Source: a virus | Virus record (IMG/VR): IMGVR_UViG_3300046542_000627 | Span: 1-58,968 of that record | Length of the DNA: 58,968 nucleotides | Reading direction: 5' to 3' (one strand) | In this document: in pieces, positions 46,433 through 55,364 of the stretch | Layout of the letters: the number at the start of each line of letters is the position of its first letter | Position numbering within the stretch: position 1 is the stretch's first letter | Notes under the pieces: generated by a model | What the model saw: the letters and a program-made list of their open reading frames with translations, nothing else | Told to the model about the DNA's origin: nothing | The model's database searches: none | Position numbers and translations under genes: made by a program

Positions 46433-47599
46433 ATGTCTGCAAATACTAAACAAAAGCGCGCTCAGGAATCCTTAGATATGGGCGAAACCGGCGACGCAGT
46501 TAAAAATCACCCGGTAGGCCCGGCTGTAGCTGTCACCGACATTGCTGAATACCGCCCCCACGAAGAGCAGATCGTTCGCTTGGAGGCCACTTACGCAAAG
46601 CTGGTCGTTGACTGCTCGACCAACGAAGGCCTGGCAAATGCGAAGGAGGTTCGCGTCGATATTCGCGACGTTCGCTACGCCTTGGATAAAACCACCAAAA
46701 CCGCGCTGATCCCATACCAGCAGAAGGTTAAAGATGCACAAGCTCGCGTCAATCAGGTTAAGGAATTCGGCGAGACGCTCAGGACTCGCGTTTTGGCAAT
46801 TGAAGAACCTGTAGACGAAGCGATCAAGGCCGAAGAGAAACGCATCGCTGCAATCAAGGCCGAGCGCGAGCGCGTGGAGGCTGAACGAGTCGAAGCCATC
46901 CGGGTAAAAATTACCCGCTTCAGCTCTGTCGCTGCCGCGTATGCAAGCCGGAGCGCCGCCGATGTCGCGACCATTCTTCAAAGCGTGAAGGAGTCGGTGA
47001 TCCTGCCCGAAGAGTATGGCGAGTTCGAAGGTGAAGGAACCATCGCTCGCGACAATGCAATTGAGCAGCTGGAAACGCTGCACAAGTCTGCCGTCGAGCG
47101 GGAGGACGCTGCTGCCAAGCTGCTGGCCCAGCAGAAAGAACTGGACGAGCTGCGCGAGAAACAACGCATCGCCGACGCTGAAGCCGAAGAGCTGCGTAAG
47201 CAGCGCGCCGAGGAAGATCGCCAGCGTTTGAAGAAGCAGCAGGAAGAGCTGGACCAGCAGCGCCGCGACATGGAAGCACAGCAGCGGAAACAGCGGGAGC
47301 AACAGGAAGAGTACCAGCGCCAGCAGCGCGAACGCGACGCGCAGTATCAGCGTGACCAGGAAGAACTCGCTCGCCTGCGCACACTGGCTGCCGCACCCGC
47401 TCCCGTCGCGAGCATTGCGGTTCCAACGCATTCCGACGTAGCGCCCGCGGTTCTGGCGCAAGTTGATCCAGCACCAGTGACCAACGAAGTCATTGATTCA
47501 AACATGCCAAGCGCCAACGAAGTGGTCGAGGTCGTAGCCATGGCTTTCTGCGTCACCAATGACGAGGCTTCGGCCTGGCTGCGCACCCTGTCCTTCTGA
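46433..47599 (+). CDS. long coiled-coil protein of the recombination operon
   Basis: A 388-residue protein. About 30-130 is a helical N-terminal domain (RLEATYAKLVVDCSTNEGLANAKEVRVDIRDVRYALDKTTKTALIPY), 130-320 an extended Glu/Arg/Gln coiled coil, and the C-terminus a small globular part. The type resembles DUF1351-like proteins encoded before RecT. It would be an oligomeric partner of RecT or the exonuclease, possibly Gam-like inhibition of host nucleases, but this is inference. Confidence 0.65.
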   Translation: MSANTKQKRAQESLDMGETGDAVKNHPVGPAVAVTDIAEYRPHEEQIVRLEATYAKLVVDCSTNEGLANAKEVRVDIRDVRYALDKTTKTALIPYQQKVKDAQARVNQVKEFGETLRTRVLAIEEPVDEAIKAEEKRIAAIKAERERVEAERVEAIRVKITRFSSVAAAYASRSAADVATILQSVKESVILPEEYGEFEGEGTIARDNAIEQLETLHKSAVEREDAAAKLLAQQKELDELREKQRIADAEAEELRKQRAEEDRQRLKKQQEELDQQRRDMEAQQRKQREQQEEYQRQQRERDAQYQRDQEELARLRTLAAAPAPVASIAVPTHSDVAPAVLAQVDPAPVTNEVIDSNMPSANEVVEVVAMAFCVTNDEASAWLRTLSF

Positions 47600-47654
47600 T
47601 CAATCCTGAAATCACCCCGGAGGCCGACCAGAGTCGTCGGCTATGGAGTAAGCA

Positions 47655-48635
47655 ATGAACGCTCAAACCCAGATCGCTACCGTCCAGACGGATACCAGCC
47701 CAACAGGGCTGATCCTCAATCGCGAAAGCATGCAGTCCATGACTGAGCTCGCGGGCATCATGGCGGGCGGTAAAACCACCCTCCCGAAACACTTCCACGG
47801 CAACACTGCCGACTGCATGGCCGTAATCATGCAGTCCATGCAATGGGGCATGAACCCCTTTCAGGTGGCGCAAAAAACCTTCATCGTCAACGGTGGACAA
47901 CTGAGCTATGAAGCACAGCTTGTGAATGCGGTCATTACCACTAGAGCGCCGACACTTGATCGAATCCATTACGAATGGTTTGGCGACTGGGAAAAGATCA
48001 TTGGCAACTTCCGTGAAATCGAAAGCAAAAAGCAAACCGATGACCATGGGCAGCCGAAGAAGTATCGCGTACCAAACTGGAACATAAGCGACGAAAAGGG
48101 GCTGGGGGTTCGCGTTTGGGCCACCTTTGTAGGCGAGGACTCGCCACGTGAACTGACTACCTTGATGACTCAGGCGCGAACCCGTAACTCGACGCTGTGG
48201 GCGGACGATCCAAAGCAGCAAATTGCATATCTAGCCCTAAAGAAATGGGCTCGCTTATATTGCCCTGACGTGATCTTGGGTGTGTACACCCGCGATGAGC
48301 TAGACGATGGATACACGCTTCCGGAAACAGACGTCACCCCGAGATCAACCAACGAAAAACCAGCGGACGTTGGCGCTGCCTCAGTCCCTCAAGGCGACAC
48401 TACCGACGCCACCGCAAACTTGTTCGAGCAGTTGAAGACGATAGCTCAAGAGCAAGGCATTGAAGGTTACGAAAAAGCTTGGAAGGCGCTGAAGCCGCAG
48501 CAGCGCGGCGCTATTGGCGTGACTCGTCACGGTGAGCTGAAGTCGATTGCGCAGACGATTGAGGCGGAGTTTACAACGCTCAATGAAGGCTCTGACTTGA
48601 CGTCCGGAAGCAATCTTCAAGGCGACGAGCAATGA
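47655..48635 (+). CDS. recT: RecT-family single-strand annealing protein
   Basis: A 326-residue protein. CMAVIMQSMQWGMNPFQVAQKTFIVNGGQLSYEAQLVNAVI is the RecT/Bet landmark, followed by a beta-rich part (RVWATFVGEDSPRELTTLMTQARTRNSTLWADDPKQQIAYLALKKWARLYCPDVILGVYTRDEL). The last 100 residues form a flexible acidic tail. It anneals single strands produced by the exonuclease encoded directly after it (ATGA overlap). Confidence 0.92.
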   Translation: MNAQTQIATVQTDTSPTGLILNRESMQSMTELAGIMAGGKTTLPKHFHGNTADCMAVIMQSMQWGMNPFQVAQKTFIVNGGQLSYEAQLVNAVITTRAPTLDRIHYEWFGDWEKIIGNFREIESKKQTDDHGQPKKYRVPNWNISDEKGLGVRVWATFVGEDSPRELTTLMTQARTRNSTLWADDPKQQIAYLALKKWARLYCPDVILGVYTRDELDDGYTLPETDVTPRSTNEKPADVGAASVPQGDTTDATANLFEQLKTIAQEQGIEGYEKAWKALKPQQRGAIGVTRHGELKSIAQTIEAEFTTLNEGSDLTSGSNLQGDEQ

Positions 48636-49300
48636 ACGCCGCAGTTGACCTTCAGCGCACCGAGCAATGGCACCAAGACCGCAGCGGCCGCCTGACTGCC
48701 AGCAGGTTCAAGGATGTGATCGCCTGGGGTGATCGCGACAAACACGGCAAGCGCAAACCACTTGCTGCCCGTACCACATACATGCGCGAGTTGGCGTTTG
48801 AACGCCTCGCCAATAGATCGAAGCATTCAGTCAGCAGCAAATCGATGGCCTGGGGCACTGAGGTTGAGCAGTCCAGTCACGACTTTTACGAAATCCTGAC
48901 CGGAAATACTGTAATCAAATCTGGCTTTTTAGTGCATCCAAAGTACGACTGGCTGGGCTGCTCGCCGGACGGGCTGATTGGCGAAGACGGAGGTATTGAG
49001 TCGAAATGCCCATTCAATGAGGCCGTCCACGTCCGCACCTGGCTCGAAGGAATGCCCGAGGAACACAAGCCGCAGGTTCAGGGCTGCATGTTCGTTACCG
49101 GCAGAGAATGGTGGGATTTTCTGTCATTCGACCCACGCCAAGATGAAGACTGCCGACTGTATATCGAGACCATCAAACGCGATGACGAATACATCGCGAT
49201 GCTCCACCAAGAGCTGGTCCAGTTCAATCTGGAGCTTGGGAGGATGGTTGACGAGGTCGCGGATAGAGCTCGAGCGCAAGCTCAACGATTGGAGGATTAA
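48632..49300 (+). CDS. lambda-type exonuclease (YqaJ family)
   Basis: A 222-residue nuclease. TASRFKDVIAW near residue 25, MAWGTEVEQSSHDFYE near 72, LGCSPDGLIGEDGGIESKCPF near 110 (D, E and K of the PD-(D/E)xK active site) and KPQVQGCMFVTGREWWDFLSFDPR near 150. It degrades 5' strands to give RecT a substrate. Translational coupling to recT is the standard Red-like arrangement. Confidence 0.92.
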   Translation: MNAAVDLQRTEQWHQDRSGRLTASRFKDVIAWGDRDKHGKRKPLAARTTYMRELAFERLANRSKHSVSSKSMAWGTEVEQSSHDFYEILTGNTVIKSGFLVHPKYDWLGCSPDGLIGEDGGIESKCPFNEAVHVRTWLEGMPEEHKPQVQGCMFVTGREWWDFLSFDPRQDEDCRLYIETIKRDDEYIAMLHQELVQFNLELGRMVDEVADRARAQAQRLED

Positions 49301-49301
49301 C

Positions 49302-49535
49302 GTGACAGATAACCTCATCCTTGCCGCCAACCAGCGGCAATCGCAACTGGAGGCGGCGAAAGCTGCCTTCTTCGCATCTGGCGGCCAGGTCAAAGTAGGG
49401 CCAGGCGTTCCAGACCATCCAATCCCCCCGGTACGCCGCGACCGGATCGACCCGGAAACCGTCCTCGTCCGAAAGACGAAGAACATCTCGCCGGCTGGTC
49501 GTAAGAAACTTCGGCAGATGGCGGACTCGCTATGA
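49302..49535 (+). CDS. small phage protein, function unknown
   Basis: A 77-residue protein starting at GTG, 6 bases after GGAGG and just after the exonuclease stop. Basic C-terminal helix (RKTKNISPAGRKKLRQMADSL). A start codon other than ATG explains why it is easily missed. Function unknown. Confidence 0.6.
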   Translation: MTDNLILAANQRQSQLEAAKAAFFASGGQVKVGPGVPDHPIPPVRRDRIDPETVLVRKTKNISPAGRKKLRQMADSL

Positions 49536-49990
49536 AAAGGCGCAAAGCGAATAACTGTTTCGCACGCGCCGAGCGCAGTTGCCGCGCATTGCTCAACACC
49601 AATCACGTCGCGGTCGTGAACATCGACCCAAGCGGTTTGCAGATCATGGTGAACTGGAAAAGCCACAAACAGATCCGGAGCCTAGCGATCGCCAACGCGC
49701 TGTTCGAGTTCTCCTACCGCTGGACGATCTACATCAGTGCCATGTGTCGCGATGAGCGTGGTGCTGAGTACGTCAAGTCGGTGGAGATATCGCCCGAGGG
49801 CATCTACAAGGTCGAGCGGCTGACGGATGCGATCGAGCACTACTACCTGGAGTTGCGCGGCAGCTGCAATCAGAACCATCTGGTGGCGTCGGGCTGGATC
49901 GCGATACCGGCCGAGATATCCTTGGAAGAGTCGCAGGCGGCAAGTCTGCTCTACGCGGCCGGGGCCTGGCACCAGGTGAAAGCAGCATGA
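49532..49990 (+). CDS. phage protein, function unknown
   Basis: A 152-residue protein (MKRRKANNCFARAERSCRALLNTNHVAVVNIDPSGLQIMVNWKSHKQI). It overlaps its left neighbour by ATGA. Strand-rich first half with a single-strand DNA-binding look is a guess only. It is followed by a short overlapping frame. Confidence 0.6.
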   Translation: MKRRKANNCFARAERSCRALLNTNHVAVVNIDPSGLQIMVNWKSHKQIRSLAIANALFEFSYRWTIYISAMCRDERGAEYVKSVEISPEGIYKVERLTDAIEHYYLELRGSCNQNHLVASGWIAIPAEISLEESQAASLLYAAGAWHQVKAA

Positions 49991-50184
49991 GGCGGATTAA
50001 ATCTCGCGTCCGGCACGGCCTGCGCCAGCAGCATATAAACCTGCCGCCCAGCGGCTTGAAGGGGTCAGTTTATGGCGATGAGTCCACAACAGCGGAACGA
50101 GCGAACCGCGCAGAAGCGATCGGCAGCGCAGGAAGAAGAATTACGGTTACGGGTCAGGCCCGGTACACGGCAAGCCCTGGCTGA
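49987..50184 (+). CDS. doubtful small gene overlapping its neighbours
   Basis: A 65-residue basic frame with an ATGA overlap at its start, but it runs 113 bases into the next, better supported gene. The overlap argues for it, the long out-of-frame overlap against it. It is kept as a low-confidence entry. Confidence 0.25.
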   Translation: MRRIKSRVRHGLRQQHINLPPSGLKGSVYGDESTTAERANRAEAIGSAGRRITVTGQARYTASPG

Positions 50185-50380
50185 GCTGATGGAATGGGCA
50201 GGCATCGAGGAACAAGGTGAAGCGCTGACGCTGATGATTCACCATCTTCATGCATTAGGGCCTGAAAGGTCCCTGCCGATGCTTGAAGTTCCGCGCCACG
50301 AAATAACGGTGTCTCCGGTTGTGGCGCGGAAGTTGGAGCTGGCTTATCAGCGTGAGGCGCTGCGAATAAGCCTCGATTAG
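50072..50380 (+). CDS. small conserved phage protein, function unknown
   Basis: A 102-residue protein (MAMSPQQRNERTAQKRSAAQEEELRLRVRPGTRQALAELMEWAGIEEQGEALTLMIHHLH). The basic N-terminal helix followed by a two-helix unit is of the ribbon-helix-helix or small DNA-binding type; it is frequent in Pseudomonas prophages. AAGGGG site 7 bases before the ATG. Ends convergently with a minus-strand gene. Confidence 0.65.
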   Translation: MAMSPQQRNERTAQKRSAAQEEELRLRVRPGTRQALAELMEWAGIEEQGEALTLMIHHLHALGPERSLPMLEVPRHEITVSPVVARKLELAYQREALRISLD

Positions 50381-50538
50381 CGACCGCCGGCCGCTAAGAG
50401 AATTACTGCTCCGATAACAAGGACGATGCCGATACCTATCTTTATCATGTCCATAATCGGCTTATCAGCCTCGTCCTGTGCAGCCTTTCTGCGTTCGTAG
50501 GCCATTTTCCCGGCCATAACGCGCCTTGGATTCTTCAT
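50377..50538 (-). CDS. small single-pass membrane protein
   Basis: A 53-residue protein (MKNPRRVMAGKMAYERRKAAQDEADKP) with a membrane helix near its C-terminus (IKIGIGIVLVIGAVILLAAGG). AGGAG 7 bases before the ATG at 50538. It is opposite to the early operon and close to the deoxyribosyltransferase-like gene, so it may be part of an inserted accessory unit. Confidence 0.55.
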   Translation of the reverse strand: MKNPRRVMAGKMAYERRKAAQDEADKPIMDMIKIGIGIVLVIGAVILLAAGGR

Positions 50539-50649
50539 TGTCCCGCTCCTAGATCCGGCTCCATGCCGGTCACCCGTAATACCCCAACACAACCCAAATA
50601 CCAACTGTCGCATCCGGTCGCGGGGCCCATGAGACGCGTTCTCAAAATC

Positions 50650-51564
50650 CTAAGACCGAGACCAGGGCATATAGGTATTAGATCCAGGTCGCTTTCTTGA
50701 AAGCTTTATCCTCACGTTGAAGTGCTGCTCAATCAATTCAACATCTGACCATTCGATGGGCCGGCTAGCAGCAATTATAAAAGAGATCTTTGCAGACTCA
50801 CTTTGAACGGATCTTACACTTGTAACACCCGGCATAACGCCAATAAAATCGAGTAGCTGATTTTTATCAGCATCTGGATCCATAACGTGCACTAAATAGC
50901 TATGTTCAGTTTCTGCAATGCGTGTTAGCGGGGGCGACGGGGGTGGAATCACGCCCCGCAATTTCACCTCACCAATAAAGGATTCGATGTAATCAAGCTT
51001 TTTAATTAAGAAGGCCTGAGCATCATCCGGCTCTACTGACTCTCGTAAAACTCGGCTTTGCGTAACCCGATACACGGGATTATCAGGTTCTCCGATCATC
51101 AGCGCCGCTTCGATGGCACTTTCTAAACGTGGAGCCAAGTCGACCACACCATACATATCATTCTGAAAAAAAACTGTGCGCTCATCCGAAATGTCGAATG
51201 GGAGCCGCGTACCGTTTTCCGCCAGCACAACGATAGGCAACCCTACACAGTGCCGGACGGCAAGTTCATACATCACGTTCGGATTGAGTTCACTCAAATT
51301 TGCAATAACTAAATCATCATAAATTATGTGCTCGATTACCTGGCGAGTGATTGAGCCAGGGCTTGCGATTTCGTGAGCAACAAACGTTTGGAAGCCTAGT
51401 CTTTCCAAAACAGGCTTCATAACTGCGTTGATTAGACCATCCGCAGCCCTCCGTGTCGTAGAAGCATCAGAACCAATTGGAGTGACGATGAAGCACTTCC
51501 TTTCAATTGTGTCGTCTTCTTTCTCCGCATCTTTTGTCGGTCGATTCAATTGATTCTTCGCCAT
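50650..51564 (-). CDS. nucleoside 2-deoxyribosyltransferase/TIR-like protein; candidate defence effector
   Basis: A 304-residue protein. Residues about 22-150 form an alpha/beta domain with CFIVTPIGSD (24-33), GSITRQVIEHIIYDDLVIANLSELNPNVMYELAVRH (70-105, with a candidate catalytic E100) and PFDISDERTVFF. This is the pattern of the nucleoside deoxyribosyltransferase-like/TIR-like superfamily, many members of which are NAD or nucleotide hydrolases in phage defence. The C-terminal part (about 215-300) is a ferredoxin-like domain. It stands alone against the direction of the operon, has its own ribosome site (GGAG) and an AT-richer composition. The role is inference. Confidence 0.65.
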   Translation of the reverse strand: MAKNQLNRPTKDAEKEDDTIERKCFIVTPIGSDASTTRRAADGLINAVMKPVLERLGFQTFVAHEIASPGSITRQVIEHIIYDDLVIANLSELNPNVMYELAVRHCVGLPIVVLAENGTRLPFDISDERTVFFQNDMYGVVDLAPRLESAIEAALMIGEPDNPVYRVTQSRVLRESVEPDDAQAFLIKKLDYIESFIGEVKLRGVIPPPSPPLTRIAETEHSYLVHVMDPDADKNQLLDFIGVMPGVTSVRSVQSESAKISFIIAASRPIEWSDVELIEQHFNVRIKLSRKRPGSNTYMPWSRS

Positions 51565-51664
51565 TCCCTGCTCCGTAGTTATGACCACCAGATCACATGA
51601 GATCCCAATTCCAACCAAATTGCCACCATCTATTATCGAGGGCGGCGCATGCACGGAGATCACC

Positions 51665-52378
51665 ATGAAGGAACAAGAACGTACCGCTCTCACTGCTCGC
51701 GTGGCAGAAGACCTGGCCGAACACGAATACACCCAGCTGGTGAACGCGAACGGCGTTGAGGTCTGGCGCTGTAAAGCTCCAAGCAGCACCAACTACGGTT
51801 TCGACATCTGCGTCACCCGTTTCGGAATGAGCGTGATGGGTGATATCGGCGCGCTCGTTTTTCACGTTGGATCAAGCTACGGCATCAACTTCCTACGCCA
51901 TCGCAGCGACGGCTATTTGCACGAGAAGCTGGACGGCGACTGCAAGCGCAGCGTGATCGACTTGGACAGCGTCCGCGACACAGTGTGCAGCTGCATCGTT
52001 GGCCGGATCGAGGAAGAGTTTGACACCGTCGATATCCCTGAATGGATGATCGCGATTCCCGACAAGGGCGCGACCCTTGAGCAGGCAGAACAGCTCGCCG
52101 ACTGGATGCGAGTGCGCGACGAAAGTGACGATAAGCGTCTGCCATTCAGCGAACTGATCAACGTGATCGAAGAAGTCGAGACCTTTGCTGACGGTCGCGA
52201 TGCCGAGGCGGTTCTGGCCTACGATTTCCTTCAGGAGCACGAAACACTGATCGGCGGCAGCGACCTATGGGAAACCCGGATCAGCAAGCCATGCCCGAAT
52301 CTGATGGCTCGCCTGTTCTACGTCCGCCACGCAGCCAACTGCATCATGGCAATAAAAGAAGCCGCTGACGCCGCCTAA
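51665..52378 (+). CDS. phage protein, function unknown
   Basis: A 237-residue acidic protein (MKEQERTALTARVAEDLAEHEYTQLVNANGVEVWRCKAPSSTNYGFDI). Beta-rich N-terminal half (VTRFGMSVMGDIGALVFHVG), helical acidic C-terminal half. GGAG precedes the ATG at 51665 by 6 bases. It resembles uncharacterised phage proteins of early regions. It is divergent from the deoxyribosyltransferase-like gene with about 100 bases between. Confidence 0.6.
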   Translation: MKEQERTALTARVAEDLAEHEYTQLVNANGVEVWRCKAPSSTNYGFDICVTRFGMSVMGDIGALVFHVGSSYGINFLRHRSDGYLHEKLDGDCKRSVIDLDSVRDTVCSCIVGRIEEEFDTVDIPEWMIAIPDKGATLEQAEQLADWMRVRDESDDKRLPFSELINVIEEVETFADGRDAEAVLAYDFLQEHETLIGGSDLWETRISKPCPNLMARLFYVRHAANCIMAIKEAADAA

Positions 52379-52382
52379 CCAG

Positions 52383-52499
52383 TCAGCAAGCGCCAGGCGG
52401 AATACCGCCCTTGTTGAAGTCTTTCAAACGCTCCCGCTCTTCCTTGGTGGAGTGCGCTGGAGTGTCATCCTTTGGAGCTTCTTTCTTTTCATCAGTCAT
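52383..52499 (-). CDS. 38-residue charged protein
   Basis: A short hydrophilic product (MTDEKKEAPKDDTPAHSTKEER) with GAGGG 8 bases before the ATG. No homologue recognised. Supported only by the ribosome site and clean start. Confidence 0.4.
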   Translation of the reverse strand: MTDEKKEAPKDDTPAHSTKEERERLKDFNKGGIPPGAC

Positions 52500-52599
52500 G
52501 GCTGCTGCCCTCTTTAGTGGTTCCTGTTTTGGCAGCGTGAGGCATGTGCAGTTCAAAGTTTCCGCCTCCGGGATCACGCTACACCAGCGACATTGCAAG

Positions 52600-52821
52600 C
52601 TACCGGTCAACGAAATCGAAGCCCTTCACCAGGTCGCGGCAGTATCGAAGCTCATGCACCGCACCTGGCTTGAACTGCTCGAACCACCCAACCATTTCCT
52701 CTTCGGTCAATTCGGCAGCCGCCAGCTCTGACAGCTCGTCGATATCGATACCCATGCTCGCTGCCGTTGCAAATACAGCTATGAGCGCCTGCTTCAGTTC
52801 CATTGCGTGCTTGTCGGTCAT
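52600..52821 (-). CDS. small helical protein, function unknown
   Basis: A 73-residue acidic protein (MTDKHAMELKQALIAVFATAASMGIDIDELSELAAAELTEEEMVGWFEQFKPG). GGAGGG 7 bases before the ATG. It runs against the plus-strand operon, like the gene at 52383. Function unknown. Confidence 0.55.
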   Translation of the reverse strand: MTDKHAMELKQALIAVFATAASMGIDIDELSELAAAELTEEEMVGWFEQFKPGAVHELRYCRDLVKGFDFVDR

Positions 52822-52924
52822 CTCGGTTCCCTCCTGGGTTCGACTTAAGCGTAGACGCGACTTTCAAACCCTTCAAATAGCCTGCTGCTTACCAAACGGG
52901 GGCAGCCTCCGCCGGGATTCCGAT

Positions 52925-54163
52925 ATGAGCCAGCTACACCAGATTCTGGTCGGCGACTGCATCGAGATGATGCGGACGCTGCCAGACCAATCAGTGCACA
53001 CCTGCGTGACAAGCCCGCCCTACTTCGGCCTGCGCGACTACGGCGTCGAAGGCCAGATCGGGTTGGAAGAAACGCCCGCCGAGTTCATTGTCCGTCTGGT
53101 CGATGTTTTCCGCGAGGTGCGCCGGGTGCTACGTGACGATGGCACCGCCTGGGTGAACATGGGTGACAGCTATGCCGGGAGTTGGGGTGCGCACGGCCGC
53201 GACGACATGGGCGTCGGCGTTTCAACGATCAGCCAGCGCCAGGTGATGGCGAGCCAGCGGAAAGCCAAGGCCACTACGCACGCCGAGTACAAGCCGAAAG
53301 ACCTGATGGGCATGCCTTGGCGGCTCGCCTTCGCGCTCCAGGATGACGGTTGGTATCTGCGGCAGGACATCATCTGGCACAAGCCGAACCCGATGCCGGA
53401 ATCGACTCGGGACCGCTGCACTAAAGCTCATGAGTACCTTTTCCTGCTCAGCAAATCACGCCGCTACTACTACGACAGCAACGCGATTAGAGAGCCCGCC
53501 AACCTGACCGGGAAGGGGAACGCCAACGGGTATCGTGGCGGTGCTTACGTGAACGGTGCGACCTTCGACAATGCGGAGGGTGGCAAGCGCACTACCTCTG
53601 GCAACACGGTGCCGAACAACGGCGTCGGATGGGGTCATGGTACCGATGCGGCCGCGCGGAGTCGCAAGCGTGTGACGGTGCCAACAGGCTGGGACACGTC
53701 GACGGGCGAAGGTGGGCACGGTGCCTTTCACAAGGATGGCGCTGAAAGATCCAGGCGCGACAGCTTCAAGCGTGATGATTCGAAGCGCGAACAGGCCATA
53801 CCGGGTCAATCAAAGGGCACTCACCGGCCCGACCGACAGGAAAGCACTCACGACACAACAACGCGAAACAAGCGCAGCGTCTGGACCGTGGCGACTCACG
53901 CTTTCAAGGAAGCCCACTTCGCCACTTTCCCGCCCGACCTGATCCGGCCATGCGTTCTGGCTGGTGCGCCCCGCGGCGGTGTGGTGCTGGACCCGTTCGG
54001 CGGTGCCGGTACCACGTCGCTGGTTTCAATGCAGGAAGGTCGGCGATCGATCATCTGCGAGCTGAATCCGGAATATGCCGCCCTTGCCCGAGCAAGGATC
54101 GATGCCGCCTGGCTCGATGGTGCTGCGCAGATGGATGTTTTTCACGATTCGCCCGCAGCTTAG
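52925..54163 (+). CDS. DNA methyltransferase, beta class (N6-adenine or N4-cytosine)
   Basis: A 412-residue enzyme. TSPPYFGLRDYG near residue 29 is motif IV; VLDPFGGAGTTSLVSM near 355 is motif I (SAM binding); the order IV-before-I makes it a beta-class enzyme. Between them lie a target-recognition region of about 300 residues, Gly/Arg-rich. No restriction enzyme gene is adjacent, so it is a solitary methyltransferase, likely modifying phage or host DNA to avoid restriction or to affect expression. The ribosome site before ATG 52925 is weak. Confidence 0.9.
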   Translation: MSQLHQILVGDCIEMMRTLPDQSVHTCVTSPPYFGLRDYGVEGQIGLEETPAEFIVRLVDVFREVRRVLRDDGTAWVNMGDSYAGSWGAHGRDDMGVGVSTISQRQVMASQRKAKATTHAEYKPKDLMGMPWRLAFALQDDGWYLRQDIIWHKPNPMPESTRDRCTKAHEYLFLLSKSRRYYYDSNAIREPANLTGKGNANGYRGGAYVNGATFDNAEGGKRTTSGNTVPNNGVGWGHGTDAAARSRKRVTVPTGWDTSTGEGGHGAFHKDGAERSRRDSFKRDDSKREQAIPGQSKGTHRPDRQESTHDTTTRNKRSVWTVATHAFKEAHFATFPPDLIRPCVLAGAPRGGVVLDPFGGAGTTSLVSMQEGRRSIICELNPEYAALARARIDAAWLDGAAQMDVFHDSPAA

Positions 54164-54393
54164 TTCCATACCGCTACGGCGAGATTGATAGATGGCAGTT
54201 TGTATCCTTCGGCCCTTTGCTCATCCAGCCACTGCCTCATCCCGATGGTGTGTAGATGCTGAGCGTATACGGTCAGCCGCCGAATCATGATGCCGTCTAT
54301 GGCGTATTCACCACATTCGTTGCATGACACCCGTTTCGTATCGCCAAACCCCTGACTCAATTGCGCCGGCTGATCACAGATAAAGCAGCTCAT
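54160..54393 (-). CDS. small zinc-ribbon-like protein
   Basis: A 77-residue protein with two CxxC pairs (CFIC and CNEC) separated by 21 residues: a zinc ribbon of the treble-clef kind. Start at 54393 has AGGAG 6 bases before; TTG at 54399 would be in frame. It lies in the minus strand between two methyltransferase genes and overlaps the first by four bases. Function unknown. Confidence 0.6.
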   Translation of the reverse strand: MSCFICDQPAQLSQGFGDTKRVSCNECGEYAIDGIMIRRLTVYAQHLHTIGMRQWLDEQRAEGYKLPSINLAVAVWN

Positions 54394-54440
54394 ACCCAAC
54401 TCCTGTCATTGAGCGCCGAATATACCGGCGAGGATCCCAC

Positions 54441-55364
54441 ATGCCTACAGCAATCGATTTGTTCGCCGGACTCGGCGGATGGTCCACTGGTGCCCGAAAT
54501 GCGGGTATCGAAGTTCTCTGGGCCGCCAATCACTGGCCGGTCGCGGTCGAGTGGCACAGCGCTAATCACCCTGACGCAATACACATCTGTCAGGACCTGC
54601 ACCAAGCCGATTGGTCGAAGGTTCCGGCGCACGACATCATGCTCGCGTCGCCCTGCTGCCAGGGTCATTCGAAAGCCCGCGGCAAGAAGTCCGGAAACGC
54701 TCAGCATGACTCGTCCCGATCCACGGCTTGGGCGGTTGTCTCGGCCGCCGAGTTCCACCGCCCGGAAGTGGTGCTGGTGGAGAACGTCGAAGAGTTCACC
54801 GACTGGGCGCTGTATCCGGCATGGGCGCAGGCAATGGCCGCCCTTGGCTATATGATCGCCCCGCACGTCGTGGACTGCGCCGACCTAGGTGTGCCGCAGC
54901 ACCGGGTTCGCCTTTTTCTGGTCTGCACTCGCAGCAAGGCCCCCCTCAACCTTCAACTCCACCAGCGCCAGCATGTGCCTGCGTCATCCTTCATCGACTT
55001 CGATTCAGGAAAGTGGAGTCAGGTCGTGAAGCCTGGCCGCGCAGAGTCGACCCTGACCAGGGTGAAGAACGGGCGCGAGCGGTTCGGCGAGCGATTCATC
55101 ATGCCCTATTACGGTTCGGGATCAGGGCTAACCGGCCGCTGCCTGGAACGGCCAATCGGCACTATCACCACGCTGGATCGATGGGCACTGGTGCGCGGCG
55201 ACGAGATGCGGATGCTTTCAGCCAACGAGGCGCTGGCTGCGATGTCCTTCCCGGCCGACACCAAGCGACCAGAGAATCATCGCCTGACGATGCACATGGC
55301 CGGCAACGCTGTTCCGCCGCTGGCCGGGCAGCGAATCATCGAAGCAATGCTGGAGGCAGCGTGA
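54441..55364 (+). CDS. C5-cytosine DNA methyltransferase
   Basis: A 307-residue enzyme with motif I DLFAGLGGW (6-14), motif IV ASPCCQGHS (69-77, catalytic Cys73), motif VI ENVEEF (114-119), motif VIII QHRVRLF near 155 and motif X GNAVPP near 290. The variable region between VIII and X has about 80 residues, enough for one target-recognition domain. No cognate endonuclease is near. Two different methyltransferases in a row are typical for phages that protect DNA from restriction. Confidence 0.93.
   Translation: MPTAIDLFAGLGGWSTGARNAGIEVLWAANHWPVAVEWHSANHPDAIHICQDLHQADWSKVPAHDIMLASPCCQGHSKARGKKSGNAQHDSSRSTAWAVVSAAEFHRPEVVLVENVEEFTDWALYPAWAQAMAALGYMIAPHVVDCADLGVPQHRVRLFLVCTRSKAPLNLQLHQRQHVPASSFIDFDSGKWSQVVKPGRAESTLTRVKNGRERFGERFIMPYYGSGSGLTGRCLERPIGTITTLDRWALVRGDEMRMLSANEALAAMSFPADTKRPENHRLTMHMAGNAVPPLAGQRIIEAMLEAA

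Noticed and set aside
46472-47461. 329-codon minus-strand frame opposite the coiled-coil protein
   Set aside because: Mirror of the Glu/Gln/Arg repeats of the real gene, hence the poly-Leu/Phe composition; no start signals.
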